This document shows positions 25,910 through 35,469 of a stretch of DNA of 64,000 bases, one piece after another. Origin of the DNA: Hallerella sp963660435 (GTDB lineage Bacteria; Fibrobacterota; Fibrobacteria; Fibrobacterales; Fibrobacteraceae); assembly GCA_963660435.1 (NCBI GenBank), contig CAVKYI010000001.1, positions 248,001-312,000 of the forward strand. The letters run 5' to 3'. The notes under the pieces were generated by a model. That model was not told where the DNA came from, searched no databases, and saw only the letters and a list, made by a program, of their open reading frames with translations. Position 1 is the first letter of the stretch. Every line of letters starts with the position of its first letter. Made by a program: the position numbers and the translations under genes.

Positions 25910-26132
25910 ATTTCACCTCCTGTTTTTCTTTTGGGTTGACTGGAAAAGCAGCGGAAGGAAGGGGTTGTGTCACCTCTAAAAATACATCAATCAGCAAGAA
26001 AGTCAATTCCCGGCGCTACTTTCCTTCCTTTTCGGGTCCGGGGTGAGGCAAAGTATAAAAAATATGTCGAATCGAGTTCTGGTTCGTTTGGAATGTTCGC
26101 GCAAGCCTTGCCGATTAGCTAGTATTTCCTTT
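25910..26132. promoter_or_regulatory. Divergent region upstream of the split gene and the type IIG enzyme
   Basis: No gene is seen. AGGAGGTG for the minus-strand gene lies at 25914-25921. ACCTCTAAAAATA (25972-25984) repeats a 13-mer found at 15800. A plus-strand TATAAA near 26055 could be the -10 for the restriction enzyme, leaving a leader of about 70 bases. Confidence 0.4.
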
Positions 26133-29100
26133 ATGCCGATGTTTCAAAAAAATATTCTCGCAAAGTATCTGAAAAATCTGCCCGATGTCTCGGAACGTTA
26201 TATGCGTTTCCGGAAAAATTTTCTGGATATCGTCAGGCAGAAAAATATTCGGGAAAGCAAGGAAGAAACCTATCAGGAAGGATTTCTGCGGGAACTTTTC
26301 GTGGATTGCTTGGGCTATGCGATCAATCCGACGCCCGGTTTCAATCTGAAGACGGAATGGAAAAACGAGACCGATTCCAGAAAAGCCGATGGAGCTATTT
26401 TGATCGACGGCAAGGCAATAGGAATTATCGAACTCAAGGACCACAAGACTAGTGACTTGAGGAAGGTAGAAACGCAGGCTTTTGGATACAAGAACAATCA
26501 CTCCGGGGCGAGGTATGTCGTCATCAGCAATTTCGAGAGGCTGCGGTTTTATATCGACGATACGACGGAAAGCGAGGAGTTTGATCTTTTCCATTTGACG
26601 GAAGAGGCGTTTCGCAAGCTGTATCTGTTGCTCGCTTTCGAAAACATTCTCGCGGGCATTCCCTTGAGAATCAAGGAAGAAAGCAGAAGCGAAGAAAAAT
26701 CCATAACAGAAAAACTTTATCGGGACTATTCAACGTTTAAACGCGAACTTTTTGAAGACATCCTGAAACGAAATGGAAATATTGCGGACAAGCTTGTCCT
26801 TTTCCGAAAGACCCAGAAACTTTTGGATCGTTTGCTATTCATCTTTTTTGCAGAAGATCGCGGGCTGATCCCCGTGAACATGACCTTGCGGATTATTGAC
26901 GATGTTCACCAGTTGCGCGATCTGTCGATGGGCGTTTCCCTGTATGAACGCTTTCAGACATATTTTCACTGGATCGATATCGGACATCGTGGAAAGGACT
27001 TTGAAATTCAGGCTTACAACGGGGGATTGTTCAAACCGGACGATATTTTGGATGGTCTGAAAATCGACGACGAGCTTTTGGAGCGCCACACGAAAATCCT
27101 CAGCGCATACGATTTTGAAAGCGAAGTCAGCGTGGATATCCTGGGGCACATCTTTGAACATTCGCTGAGCGAAATCGAGGAAATACAGAACGAGCTGAAC
27201 GGCGTTGCCGAAAAAAGAACGTCGAAACGCAAAAAGGACGGCGTGTTCTACACGCCCGCCTACATCACGAAATATATCGTGGAAAATACAATCGGCGTTT
27301 TGTGCGAAAACAAAAAACGGGAACAGGGAATCGATCTGGACGAAGACGCTTTTCGTTTGCGGGAAAAAGCCTTGCGCCCGGACGCTCGCAAGAAATGGAT
27401 TGAAAAGTTCGATTCCTATCGCCGATGGCTTTTGGAACTTTCGATTGTCGATCCCGCTTGCGGCAGCGGAGCTTTTTTTAATGCGGCGGTTCAATTCTTA
27501 AAGGAAGAACACAAAAAGATCGATGCGGCCAAGGCGGCACTCTTTGAAAACGGCGACGATATCCAGATGGCGTTTTCGGACATTGAAAGTTCCATTCTCG
27601 AAAAGAACATTTACGGTGTCGATATCAATGAGGAATCCGTAGAAATCGCGAAACTCAGCCTGTGGTTGCATACGGCAAGGCCAGGGCGCAAGCTGAGCAA
27701 TCTGAACGGCAATCTGAAATGCGGAAACAGCCTGATAGACGATGCGAACGTAGCTCCCGCAAAGGCGTTTGACTGGAAAAGGGAATTTCCCGAAGTGTTT
27801 GCGAAAGGAGGTTTCGATGTCGTTATCGGAAATCCGCCGTATCTGAGAGTTCAGGGATTGCGGGAAAACTATGATAGGGAAACAAGATTTTACGAATACA
27901 ACTATTGTTCGGCGACCGAACGATTTGATATCTATGCACTCTTTATGGAACGGGGATTCTCCCTTTTGAATCAGGATGGAATGCTTTCCTTCATTTTGCC
28001 GCATAAGTTTATGAATGCGTCTTTTGGAATTGGCATCAGAAAGTTCATCTATGAGAAAAAAGCCTTGAATAGGCTGGTACATTTTGGAGAGTACCAAGTA
28101 TTCGATGAGGCGAGCGTTTATACTTGCATCATTACGCTTTCGGAGAAAAACGAAACTTTTGGCTTTGCCAAGGTAAATCCCTTGGAGCTTCAAAGAGAAA
28201 TAAATTTTGAAGAACATTCGATAAACGAACTTTTCGATGGCGAGAAATGGAAGTTGAACGGAAAAAAAGAATCTTTGGTACTTGAGGCAATGAATAGGCA
28301 AAATCAAAAAGTAAAGGATGTGTTTAAAGGAGTTTTCCAAGGAATCGTCAGTGGGGACAATAAAGCGTTTTACCTCTATCATTGTAAAGAATGTACTAGC
28401 GATATAAAGGGATTTTCCCAGGCTTTAAATCAGTATGTTTCGATAGAGAAAGAAGTTTGCAGACGAATTTATACAGGAAAGACGATTACGCGTTACGCTT
28501 TGAAAAATCGTGAAGAATATATGATTTACCCGTATTGTTTAAGCGAAAGGAAAACGACTTTTTTCTCGGAAAGCGAGATGAAAGAAAAATTTCCACACTG
28601 CTATGATTATTTTTGTTCGATACGAAATCGATTGGAGTCAAGAGGTTCTGAATCGATGAAATATCCTGTTTGGTATGCCTTGTGGAATGCAAGAAATATT
28701 GAAAATCTTTGTTCTTGTAAAATTTTGACACCCGATATTTGTTTCGGCGCTTCGATGGTATATGATTGTCAAGGAAATTTTTATAACGATACATCCTATG
28801 GCTTGATATTGAAGGAACCTACGGAAGTAAAGTACAAGGCTTATCTCGCTGTTTTAAACTCTAATATCGCTTGGTATTTTTTAAGCAAGACCGGAACGGG
28901 GTTGCGTGGGGGCTTTTTTAGATTTAAAACGAAATACCTGGAACCGATGCCGCTTCCTGAAATGACAGAAGAAAGCTTACAGACATTATCATCCCTCGCT
29001 GACACGATGCTTTCCCAAAATAAAAGCCTTCAGGAAAAACGAAGCCGGTTCCTTCGCCGTGTTTCCGAAAATTTCGAGAACATCAAGATGACGGCTGCGT

Positions 29101-29354
29101 TGGAAAAGTTTGACGAATTGGATTTCAAGAAATTCCTTGGCGAATTGAAAAAGCAAAAGTTCAAGCTTTCTTTGGACAAACAGGATGAATGGGAAGAATA
29201 TTTTGACAAGTACAAATCCGAATGTCGTGAAATTTCTGAAACCATTGCGAAAACCGACAGCGAAATCAATCAAAAGGTTTATTCGCTTTACGGCCTTGCC
29301 GCCGAGGAAATCGCCATTGTGGAAATGGTGAAGCAGGCAACATCCTCTCCGTAA
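26133..29354 (+). CDS. Type IIG restriction-modification enzyme (fused nuclease, N6-adenine methylase and recognition domain)
   Basis: 1073 residues from the ATG at 26133; ATG 26139 and upstream starts at 26064 or 26043 (GTG) are alternatives, but the extra residues look non-coding. The N-terminal PD-(D/E)XK-type nuclease has Asp86 (KADGAIL) and Glu100-Leu-Lys102 (GIIELKD). A helical linker follows. The methylase carries motif I DPACGSGAFF (Asp440) and catalytic motif IV NPPY (Asn567), the Eco57I-like arrangement. The C-terminal third (about 720-1000) is the target-recognition region and is visibly more AT-rich, followed by a coiled segment. It modifies and cuts a specific DNA site. No separate R, S or BREX genes adjoin, so it is a single-protein system. 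Confidence 0.92.
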   Translation: MPMFQKNILAKYLKNLPDVSERYMRFRKNFLDIVRQKNIRESKEETYQEGFLRELFVDCLGYAINPTPGFNLKTEWKNETDSRKADGAILIDGKAIGIIELKDHKTSDLRKVETQAFGYKNNHSGARYVVISNFERLRFYIDDTTESEEFDLFHLTEEAFRKLYLLLAFENILAGIPLRIKEESRSEEKSITEKLYRDYSTFKRELFEDILKRNGNIADKLVLFRKTQKLLDRLLFIFFAEDRGLIPVNMTLRIIDDVHQLRDLSMGVSLYERFQTYFHWIDIGHRGKDFEIQAYNGGLFKPDDILDGLKIDDELLERHTKILSAYDFESEVSVDILGHIFEHSLSEIEEIQNELNGVAEKRTSKRKKDGVFYTPAYITKYIVENTIGVLCENKKREQGIDLDEDAFRLREKALRPDARKKWIEKFDSYRRWLLELSIVDPACGSGAFFNAAVQFLKEEHKKIDAAKAALFENGDDIQMAFSDIESSILEKNIYGVDINEESVEIAKLSLWLHTARPGRKLSNLNGNLKCGNSLIDDANVAPAKAFDWKREFPEVFAKGGFDVVIGNPPYLRVQGLRENYDRETRFYEYNYCSATERFDIYALFMERGFSLLNQDGMLSFILPHKFMNASFGIGIRKFIYEKKALNRLVHFGEYQVFDEASVYTCIITLSEKNETFGFAKVNPLELQREINFEEHSINELFDGEKWKLNGKKESLVLEAMNRQNQKVKDVFKGVFQGIVSGDNKAFYLYHCKECTSDIKGFSQALNQYVSIEKEVCRRIYTGKTITRYALKNREEYMIYPYCLSERKTTFFSESEMKEKFPHCYDYFCSIRNRLESRGSESMKYPVWYALWNARNIENLCSCKILTPDICFGASMVYDCQGNFYNDTSYGLILKEPTEVKYKAYLAVLNSNIAWYFLSKTGTGLRGGFFRFKTKYLEPMPLPEMTEESLQTLSSLADTMLSQNKSLQEKRSRFLRRVSENFENIKMTAALEKFDELDFKKFLGELKKQKFKLSLDKQDEWEEYFDKYKSECREISETIAKTDSEINQKVYSLYGLAAEEIAIVEMVKQATSSP

Positions 29355-29372
29355 TATTCTAAATTTCCCATT

Positions 29373-30374
29373 ATGAAAAAATGGATTTGTCTTTTTGTCT
29401 TGAGCGTTGTTTCCTTCGCCTTTTCCGCGGAATGGGCGAGCGATTACAATTCGATGATCGCTTTCCAGAAGGATCAGAACCGGTCGGGCTACGTGAAGCC
29501 GATTGCGACCTATATGGGAACGGTTCTCAACGGCAGCTGGATTTCGAGCGCGACGCTCGATCGCGGATTTTCCTTCGAAGCGGGACTTCCGTTCCAGATT
29601 GCTTTCGTGGAATCTGCCGACCGCACTTACAAATCGTCCCCTTGGGGAAAAGTGCCTACGATTTTCGGTGACAAGGCCGATCTGGGCATCGGCGGAAACG
29701 AGGACCTGCACGGACTTTCCGTTTTCACGTTGCCATATCTGCAGCTAGGTTTCGGATTCTACTATACGCGGCTCGCTCTGCGCGGCATGTATTTCCCGTC
29801 GATTTCCGAACTCAAGGGATATCATCTGCTGTCGTTTGGGCTTCAGCACAGCTTTGGGCACTTCTTTATCGACAGGCTTCCTCCGGCGTTCAAGGATTTT
29901 GACGTGAGCCTTTTCTTTGGCTACAATTCCGCCTATATCGGATACGCTCCGGACAAGTGGAAGGGGCAGATGGATCTCGATTTCGGAACGACCTACACGG
30001 CAATCGTTTTTGGGTACAGGCCCGCGAAACTGGTTGAACTCTTGCTTTCCCTCGGCTACCAGACGGTTTCGATGGATGCCGGCGGAGAGATGGACGCCTA
30101 CGCGAAGGACGGATCTTACCAGGGAAAGGTAAATCCGGACGTGAGCCTTTCCGGTCGCGGCGGATTTCGGCTGGGGCTTGAAGTCTCGTTTGCCTTTGGC
30201 GAAACGTTCCACCCGGTTGTCGGGTATAATCTCGGCGCGAACAGTTCGATCAACGCGAACATCCTGTACTTCAAGCAGTCGTTCCATGTCTCGGAATCCG
30301 AGAAAAAGGATTCGGTCGAGGATCACGTCATCCGGGAATCCGAAGAAGAAGTCTCCGCGGAAAAGGCTCGGTAA
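29373..30374 (+). CDS. Predicted outer-membrane or secreted beta-rich protein
   Basis: 333 residues with signal peptide MKKWICLFVLSVVSFAFSA. The mature part has repeated amphipathic strands with aromatic residues (LPYLQLGFGFYYTRLALRGMYF, VSLFFGYNSAYIGY, FRLGLEVSFAFGETFHPVVGYNLG), as in small outer-membrane barrels. Residues after about 300 form a charged tail (SEKKDSVEDHVIRESEEEVS). The family is not recognised. It starts 18 bp after the restriction enzyme gene and ends 17 bp before uvrC. Confidence 0.72.
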   Translation: MKKWICLFVLSVVSFAFSAEWASDYNSMIAFQKDQNRSGYVKPIATYMGTVLNGSWISSATLDRGFSFEAGLPFQIAFVESADRTYKSSPWGKVPTIFGDKADLGIGGNEDLHGLSVFTLPYLQLGFGFYYTRLALRGMYFPSISELKGYHLLSFGLQHSFGHFFIDRLPPAFKDFDVSLFFGYNSAYIGYAPDKWKGQMDLDFGTTYTAIVFGYRPAKLVELLLSLGYQTVSMDAGGEMDAYAKDGSYQGKVNPDVSLSGRGGFRLGLEVSFAFGETFHPVVGYNLGANSSINANILYFKQSFHVSESEKKDSVEDHVIRESEEEVSAEKAR

Positions 30375-30391
30375 GCGACCGCGGGTTCGCG

Positions 30392-32230
30392 ATGTTTTCC
30401 GAGGCGATTCAAAAGAGACTTTCGGAACTTCCGACGCGCCCGGGCGTTTACCTGATGAAGAACGCCGACGGCAAGGTTATCTACGTGGGGAAGGCGAAGG
30501 CGCTTTCTCGACGGGTGCGCAGCTATTTCGACGGGAAACCCAAGCCGGGACATCGGGCGGCGATGCTGATGCTGCCGCATATTCGGGACATCGAATGGAT
30601 CGTGACCGATACGGAAGCGGAAGCGTTCATTCTCGAAGCGAACCTGATTCGCAAGCATCATCCGATCTACAATGTGCGATTGAAGGATGACAAGCATTAT
30701 CCCTACATCGCCATCGACATGCGGGATCCCTTTCCGCGGCTTTTTCTTTTGCGCCATGCGAGTTCCCGATACAAGTGCTTCGGACCCTTTCCGAGTTCCA
30801 AGGCCTTTCGTACATTGGTCGATCTTTCGGCGAGGCTTTTCAAGATGCGGGAATGCAAGCTCGCTTTTCCGCTTTCGAAGCCGCAACGTCCTTGCCTGAA
30901 CTATCATATTGGGCGATGCCTCGCTCCGTGTGCCGGACTTTGTTCCCGGGAGGAATATGCGGAAGGCGTAGGCGAGATGATGCGAATCCTCGAGGGGCGC
31001 CGAAACGATCTGATTGCCAGATGGACGCGGGAAATGGAAGAGGCGAGCCTGCGCCTGGATTTTGAAGCGGCGGCGAAGAAACGGGACGCCATCGAAGCGT
31101 TGCAGGCGACAAACACAAGCCAGAAGGCTGACACGACGGACACGTCTCTCAAGCTCGACGTTGTCGCGGTGCGCCGAAACGGAAATATCGCGACGGCGGT
31201 CATCCTGGAATATCGCCATGGCGTTATCTTTGGGCGCAGGCACTACGAACTGGAATGCGACCAGGAACAGGACGAGTCCGAAATCCTTTGCGAAATGCTT
31301 TCGACATGGTACGAGAACGGGGAAGCTGTCCCGGGAGAAATCGCGGTCAGCGACCCGATTCCCGACGAGGACAGGATTCAAATCGAACAGGAACTTTCCG
31401 AGAGGACTGCGCACAAGGTAACGATCAGCGTGCCGCAGCGCGGAGAACGCGTCCAGTTCATGAAGCTCGCCCTGGCAAATGCGGAAATGCTTCTGGTCGA
31501 GGCGCGATCCGAGGTCAGACACTTTGACGAGGTGGAGCAGAGCGTGTTCGACTTGCAGCGGGAACTCGGTCTTTCGCGGACGCCGTTTCGCATCGAGTGC
31601 GTCGATATTTCCCACTTGGCGGGCACGCATACGGTAGCTAGCCTTGTCGCGTTCAAGAACGGACGACCGGACAAGGGAAACTATCGGAAGTTCATCGTCA
31701 AGACGGTTTCCGGGGTCGATGACTTTGCGAGTATGCAAGAGGTGCTCTCGCGTCGCATTACGCGTCTTGAACGCGAAGGAAAGCCCTTGCCGGACTTGCT
31801 CGTATGCGATGGCGGAAAGGGACAGGTCGATGCGACATACGAAATCCTGAAAAGCCTGGGACACGCGGAACTGCCACTGATAGGGCTTGCCAAGAGGCTA
31901 GAAGAAATCGTCTTTCCCGATGACAGGCCGTCGATCGTGCTGCACCGTACAAGTGCCGCCTTGAAGCTTTTGCAGAACGCTCGCGACGAGGCGCATCGCT
32001 TTGCGATTACTTACCAGCGGAGCAAGCGCAAGGAAGACCTGCGTGTCGCATGGCTTGACATTCCGGGGATAGGAGACGAAACGCGGATAAGGATTCTTTC
32101 CCGGTACAGGAGTCGCGAAGATTTTCTAAAGGCCCCGATTGAAGACATCCAGCAGCTGTTCGGCAAAAAACGCGGACTTTTGATTCGGGAAAAAGTGGCG
32201 GAATACGCTCCGGAAGAGGAAACCGCTTGA
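30392..32230 (+). CDS. uvrC: Excinuclease ABC subunit C
   Basis: 612 residues, normal for UvrC. The GIY-YIG nuclease is at the N-terminus (PGVYLMKNADGKVIYVGKAKALSRRVRSYF, residues 17-46) and makes the 3' incision. A Cys-containing segment (RPCLNYHIGRCLAPC) and a UVR motif (about 200-235, LRLDFEAAAKKRDAIEALQ) that contacts UvrB follow. The RNase H-like endonuclease domain for the 5' incision includes ECVDISHLAG and LVCDGGKGQV. The C-terminal helix-hairpin-helix pair (about 550-605) binds DNA. It works in nucleotide excision repair. dinB starts within its stop codon region. Confidence 0.97.
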   Translation: MFSEAIQKRLSELPTRPGVYLMKNADGKVIYVGKAKALSRRVRSYFDGKPKPGHRAAMLMLPHIRDIEWIVTDTEAEAFILEANLIRKHHPIYNVRLKDDKHYPYIAIDMRDPFPRLFLLRHASSRYKCFGPFPSSKAFRTLVDLSARLFKMRECKLAFPLSKPQRPCLNYHIGRCLAPCAGLCSREEYAEGVGEMMRILEGRRNDLIARWTREMEEASLRLDFEAAAKKRDAIEALQATNTSQKADTTDTSLKLDVVAVRRNGNIATAVILEYRHGVIFGRRHYELECDQEQDESEILCEMLSTWYENGEAVPGEIAVSDPIPDEDRIQIEQELSERTAHKVTISVPQRGERVQFMKLALANAEMLLVEARSEVRHFDEVEQSVFDLQRELGLSRTPFRIECVDISHLAGTHTVASLVAFKNGRPDKGNYRKFIVKTVSGVDDFASMQEVLSRRITRLEREGKPLPDLLVCDGGKGQVDATYEILKSLGHAELPLIGLAKRLEEIVFPDDRPSIVLHRTSAALKLLQNARDEAHRFAITYQRSKRKEDLRVAWLDIPGIGDETRIRILSRYRSREDFLKAPIEDIQQLFGKKRGLLIREKVAEYAPEEETA

Positions 32231-33300
32231 TTCGCAAGATCATCCATATCGATATGGACTGCTTCTATGCGTCGATAGAAATGCGCAGGCACCCCGAACT
32301 GAAAAACGTTCCGATGGCTGTCGGCGGAACGGTCGAGGATCGCGGAGTGCTTTCGACGTGCAACTATCCGGCGCGATCCTTCGGGCTTCACTCGGCGATT
32401 TCCACTTTCCAGGCCTTTCGCCTTTGCCCGAACCTTGTCCTGCTTCCTGTCGATATGCCGTTCTACAAGGCGGAATCCGAAGAAATCTTCAAGATCTTTC
32501 GTCGCTACACGAGCCGAGTCGAAGGTCTGAGTCTCGACGAAGCCTTTCTGGACGTGACCGGAAGCGATACGCGGAACGGTTCCGCGTCTCTTATCGCGAA
32601 GGAAATCCGGAAGGCTATTTTTCTGGAACGCGGCGGAATCACGGCGAGTGCGGGAATCGCGCCGAACAAGTTCCTCGCCAAGGTCGCAAGCGACTGGAAC
32701 AAGCCAAACGGACAGTTTACGATTGGTCCGGAAGACGTGGAGTCCTTTGTGCGGGAGCTTCCTCTCGGAAAAATTCCGGGCGTCGGGAAAGCTTGCGAAA
32801 AGAAGCTTCTCGCAAAGGGCCTTGTTCTGTGCAAGGACATTCTCCCTCTTTCCCGACTTGAACTCGTGCGGGATTTTGGAAGCTTTGGCGATTCTCTCTA
32901 TGACTTTGCGCGCGGAATCGACGAAAGACCCGTTGTCACGTCGCGTGTACGGAAGTCCGTTTCCACGGAGAATACGTTTTCTCGGGATATTTTCGGACCG
33001 GAAAGATGCGAAGAGGAACTTCGGACGCTCTACATCGATTTCTTGAAGCGCGCCAGGCGCTTTGTCGAGCGGGAATCCAAAAGGGCATTCCCCGAATTTC
33101 ATTGCTTTGTAAAGATCAAGTATGCGGATTTCAGGACGACGACGATTGAACGGGCGTTTTCGGATGTTTCCCTGGCGCGTTTTTTTGCGCTTTTTCGGGA
33201 ACGCTACGATCTTTCGCGAAAAGTACGCCTGCTTGGGCTGGGAATTCGGCTGGAAAATTCCGAAAGTGACGAAAAACGGCTGCAAATGAACTTATTCTAG
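32227..33300 (+). CDS. dinB: DNA polymerase IV (Y-family translesion polymerase)
   Basis: 357 residues starting with TTG at 32227, which overlaps the uvrC stop (TTGA). GAGGAAA lies nine bases upstream. The first internal ATG would remove catalytic Asp9 (IHIDMDCFYASIE), so the TTG start is favoured. The second catalytic pair is Asp104-Glu105 (LSLDEAFLDV). A helix-hairpin-helix (KIPGVGKACEKKL) and little-finger domain follow, and the protein ends QMNLF, a beta-clamp binding motif. It copies past damaged bases at the cost of accuracy. The overlap with uvrC suggests coordinated expression of the two repair functions. Confidence 0.96.
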   Translation: MIRKIIHIDMDCFYASIEMRRHPELKNVPMAVGGTVEDRGVLSTCNYPARSFGLHSAISTFQAFRLCPNLVLLPVDMPFYKAESEEIFKIFRRYTSRVEGLSLDEAFLDVTGSDTRNGSASLIAKEIRKAIFLERGGITASAGIAPNKFLAKVASDWNKPNGQFTIGPEDVESFVRELPLGKIPGVGKACEKKLLAKGLVLCKDILPLSRLELVRDFGSFGDSLYDFARGIDERPVVTSRVRKSVSTENTFSRDIFGPERCEEELRTLYIDFLKRARRFVERESKRAFPEFHCFVKIKYADFRTTTIERAFSDVSLARFFALFRERYDLSRKVRLLGLGIRLENSESDEKRLQMNLF

Positions 33301-33308
33301 CTCTTTTT

Positions 33309-33314
33309 TATATT
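33309..33314 (+). promoter_or_regulatory. Likely -10 box for the envelope gene cluster at 33335
   Basis: TATATT lies 20 bases before the ATG at 33335. GAGGG in between serves as ribosome binding site. Confidence 0.45.
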
Positions 33315-33334
33315 TTGACATTATCGAGGGCTTT

Positions 33335-34252
33335 ATGGTTCGACTGGTCGCTGTCATTCTTTCTCTTTCCTTTTTCGTAGCCTGTGCCGCTAGGCCCAAG
33401 CTGCAAGAGGTCGATGTCGAATCGGAGCTGAAACGGAATTCCCGGGAATTTACGGAACGCCATCCCGAATCCGCCATCCCGACGCCCGCTCGGGAAACGG
33501 CGAAAAGCGTCTCTGCCAGGAAACCTTCGATCCTTGTTCTTCCTGCCGGGACAAAGAGCTTAAGCCAGAGTCTGGAAGTCTTGAATCGGGACGCGCTGGC
33601 GCGCGCGGCGGCAAACGCCATCAACGAGTATCTGACAGAAAAGCGCTACCCGGTGAAATCCCTCGAAGAATCTTCGCGCCTAAACGATGCGATTGCCGTC
33701 CAGGGAGAAATTTCCGGACAGGAGGAGGACTTGTCCTACATCGCAAGCCTTTCGTTTGGAGCGGATGTCTATATCAAGTTTGCAAGCGATATCCATCGCG
33801 GGCAGATCCTTGCGAATCTGAGCGCCTACGAATTGACGTCGGGACGAATGCTTGGAACGCAGACGGCGACGGTCAATGACAACGGAACGCGGATAGAGGA
33901 GCTCGTCGCTAGCGCCATGCACAAGGCGATGCCAGGCCTGGAAAGAAAGATCCTGGCCTACTTCGAGGAAGATGCCAAAATCGGAGTTCCCTACAAGGTC
34001 ATCCTGAAAATGAACCGGGATGAAGAAGGATCCATGCACAACCGGGCTTCGCACCTTTTGAAACAGCGCTTTTCCAAAGTCCTTACAAACGCGATGACGG
34101 AAAGGACTGCCGATTTTACCGTCTATGTCAAGCCCGAGGAATGCGGCGATGTCTATGAAGTCTATGAAGCGATACGCGAAGTTCTCGGCACTTCGTTTGT
34201 GGTGAAAAAAGACAATCTAGTCCAAAAGCTCCTGATTCTGGAACTGGAGTGA
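33335..34252 (+). CDS. Lipoprotein of unknown function, first of an envelope cluster
   Basis: 305 residues. The signal ends in lipobox FVAC with acylated Cys17. The mature protein has two alpha/beta halves. The first (about 65-200) begins PSILVLPAGTKSLSQ and includes SFGADVYIKFASDIHRGQILANLSAYELTSGRMLGTQTATV, resembling TolB-N or LpoB-like folds that bind in the periplasm. The second (about 210-305) has YKVILKMNRDEEGSMHNRASHLLKQRFSKVL. A link to DUF6175-type proteins is possible but unsure. The next gene overlaps its stop codon (TGATG). Confidence 0.75.
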   Translation: MVRLVAVILSLSFFVACAARPKLQEVDVESELKRNSREFTERHPESAIPTPARETAKSVSARKPSILVLPAGTKSLSQSLEVLNRDALARAAANAINEYLTEKRYPVKSLEESSRLNDAIAVQGEISGQEEDLSYIASLSFGADVYIKFASDIHRGQILANLSAYELTSGRMLGTQTATVNDNGTRIEELVASAMHKAMPGLERKILAYFEEDAKIGVPYKVILKMNRDEEGSMHNRASHLLKQRFSKVLTNAMTERTADFTVYVKPEECGDVYEVYEAIREVLGTSFVVKKDNLVQKLLILELE

Positions 34253-35469
34253 TGAACCGACTTCTTTTGGGAATCATCCTCTGCGGCATTGCGCTTTGCG
34301 AGGCGCGAATCGTTTCGGCGGAAGCCTTCTCGAATGTTTCCGCGGAGGATGCGGACAGACAGGCGCTTTCGGGAATCGCTCTCCAGATACAGGCTCGCGT
34401 AAATACTTCGCACCAAACGATAAAGAGCGAAGTTTCCGATAAGGGGCTCTCGGAATTGCGTACGAATTATTTCGAACGGATTGATGTCCAGTCCGATGTC
34501 AAGCTGGATGGCGTAGAGTTCCACCGGGAACGGATTTCGAATGGACGGTGGAAATCGACCGCGATTTTCGATACGGAAAAGGCGACGGAGAGTTCTCGTC
34601 GGGAACTTCGCCGGATTCAAGAAAACGCGGCGAATCTAAAAAGGAAAATGGAATCTTTCGTAGGGAATGGAAATTTTGACGATGCCCTTCAAACGCTAGA
34701 AAGCCTGGAACTCTTGCAGGGAAAGTTTCAAAAGATCCGTGACCGGATCGCGATTCTTGAACCGCTTGACGAATCGTTTCGGTTTGGAGTGGATGTTTCC
34801 CGATTGGCGGAACTCTTGGCGACCGCGATCAGGGACTTGAAAATATCTTTTGCCAGGCAGGGCGAATCGCCCGTTCATAGCTTGAACGATCCGATTTATG
34901 TCCTTGTCGAAAATTCGCAGGGTGCCGTGAAAGATGTGGCGGTGACGGCATCGATTGACGGCCAAGGTTCCTGGACGAACAAAACGGATTCGACTGGGGT
35001 TGCAACTTTCTTTTTGAATGTCGAAAGACTTCCCTCGGGAAATCACGAAATCGTCTTTCGGATCAGGTGCCCGAAATTCAATCGGGAAAATGCGAATCTC
35101 GAATTGCGTACAAGTTATTTATCAAAAAATCCGACGTGCGCCTTTTCGCTTGTCTGTTCGGAAAATGCCGAGATCTGCGCGATAGGGAAAGAGCTTCTTC
35201 TGAAAGCGGGATTTCAACCAAAGGCGAACGCGGAAAAAATTCGCCTGCGAATGTCCGTTAAGGATCGGGACGTTTTCGAAGGAGGAACTCGGCAGATTAT
35301 CCGGATGAGTTTCTTGATGGAACTTGTGGGAAATTCGGCGAGTTTTTCTAAAATGGTCAAGGGATCCGGTTCTTCGGAATTGAACGCGCGGAAGAATGCC
35401 GTTCAGAAGATCGGTTCCGAAGAGATTCGCGAGTTCCTTCTTCCGCTTTGCAAAGGAGAGCGAAATTGA
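34252..35469 (+). CDS. Secreted protein with LPP20/FlgT-like N-terminal domain
   Basis: 405 residues from the ATG at 34252 (overlap TGATG with the previous gene; the GTG at 34249 is less likely). Signal peptide MNRLLLGIILCGIALCEA. Residues about 20-110 (AEDADRQALSGIALQIQARVNTSHQTI) follow the pattern of LPP20 lipoprotein and flagellar FlgT N domains. A helical stretch (120-180) follows, then an Ig-like domain (DPIYVLVENSQGAVKDVAVTA..DSTGVATFFLNVERLPSG) and a C-terminal alpha/beta part. It is coupled to the lipoprotein before it and the TPM-domain gene after it, suggesting a shared envelope task. The function is unknown. Confidence 0.75.
   Translation: MNRLLLGIILCGIALCEARIVSAEAFSNVSAEDADRQALSGIALQIQARVNTSHQTIKSEVSDKGLSELRTNYFERIDVQSDVKLDGVEFHRERISNGRWKSTAIFDTEKATESSRRELRRIQENAANLKRKMESFVGNGNFDDALQTLESLELLQGKFQKIRDRIAILEPLDESFRFGVDVSRLAELLATAIRDLKISFARQGESPVHSLNDPIYVLVENSQGAVKDVAVTASIDGQGSWTNKTDSTGVATFFLNVERLPSGNHEIVFRIRCPKFNRENANLELRTSYLSKNPTCAFSLVCSENAEICAIGKELLLKAGFQPKANAEKIRLRMSVKDRDVFEGGTRQIIRMSFLMELVGNSASFSKMVKGSGSSELNARKNAVQKIGSEEIREFLLPLCKGERN

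Noticed and set aside
26133..29354. BREX-type PglX or a type I HsdM gene
   Set aside because: The N-terminal nuclease core is fused and no BREX, HsdR or HsdS genes are nearby, which fits type IIG better.
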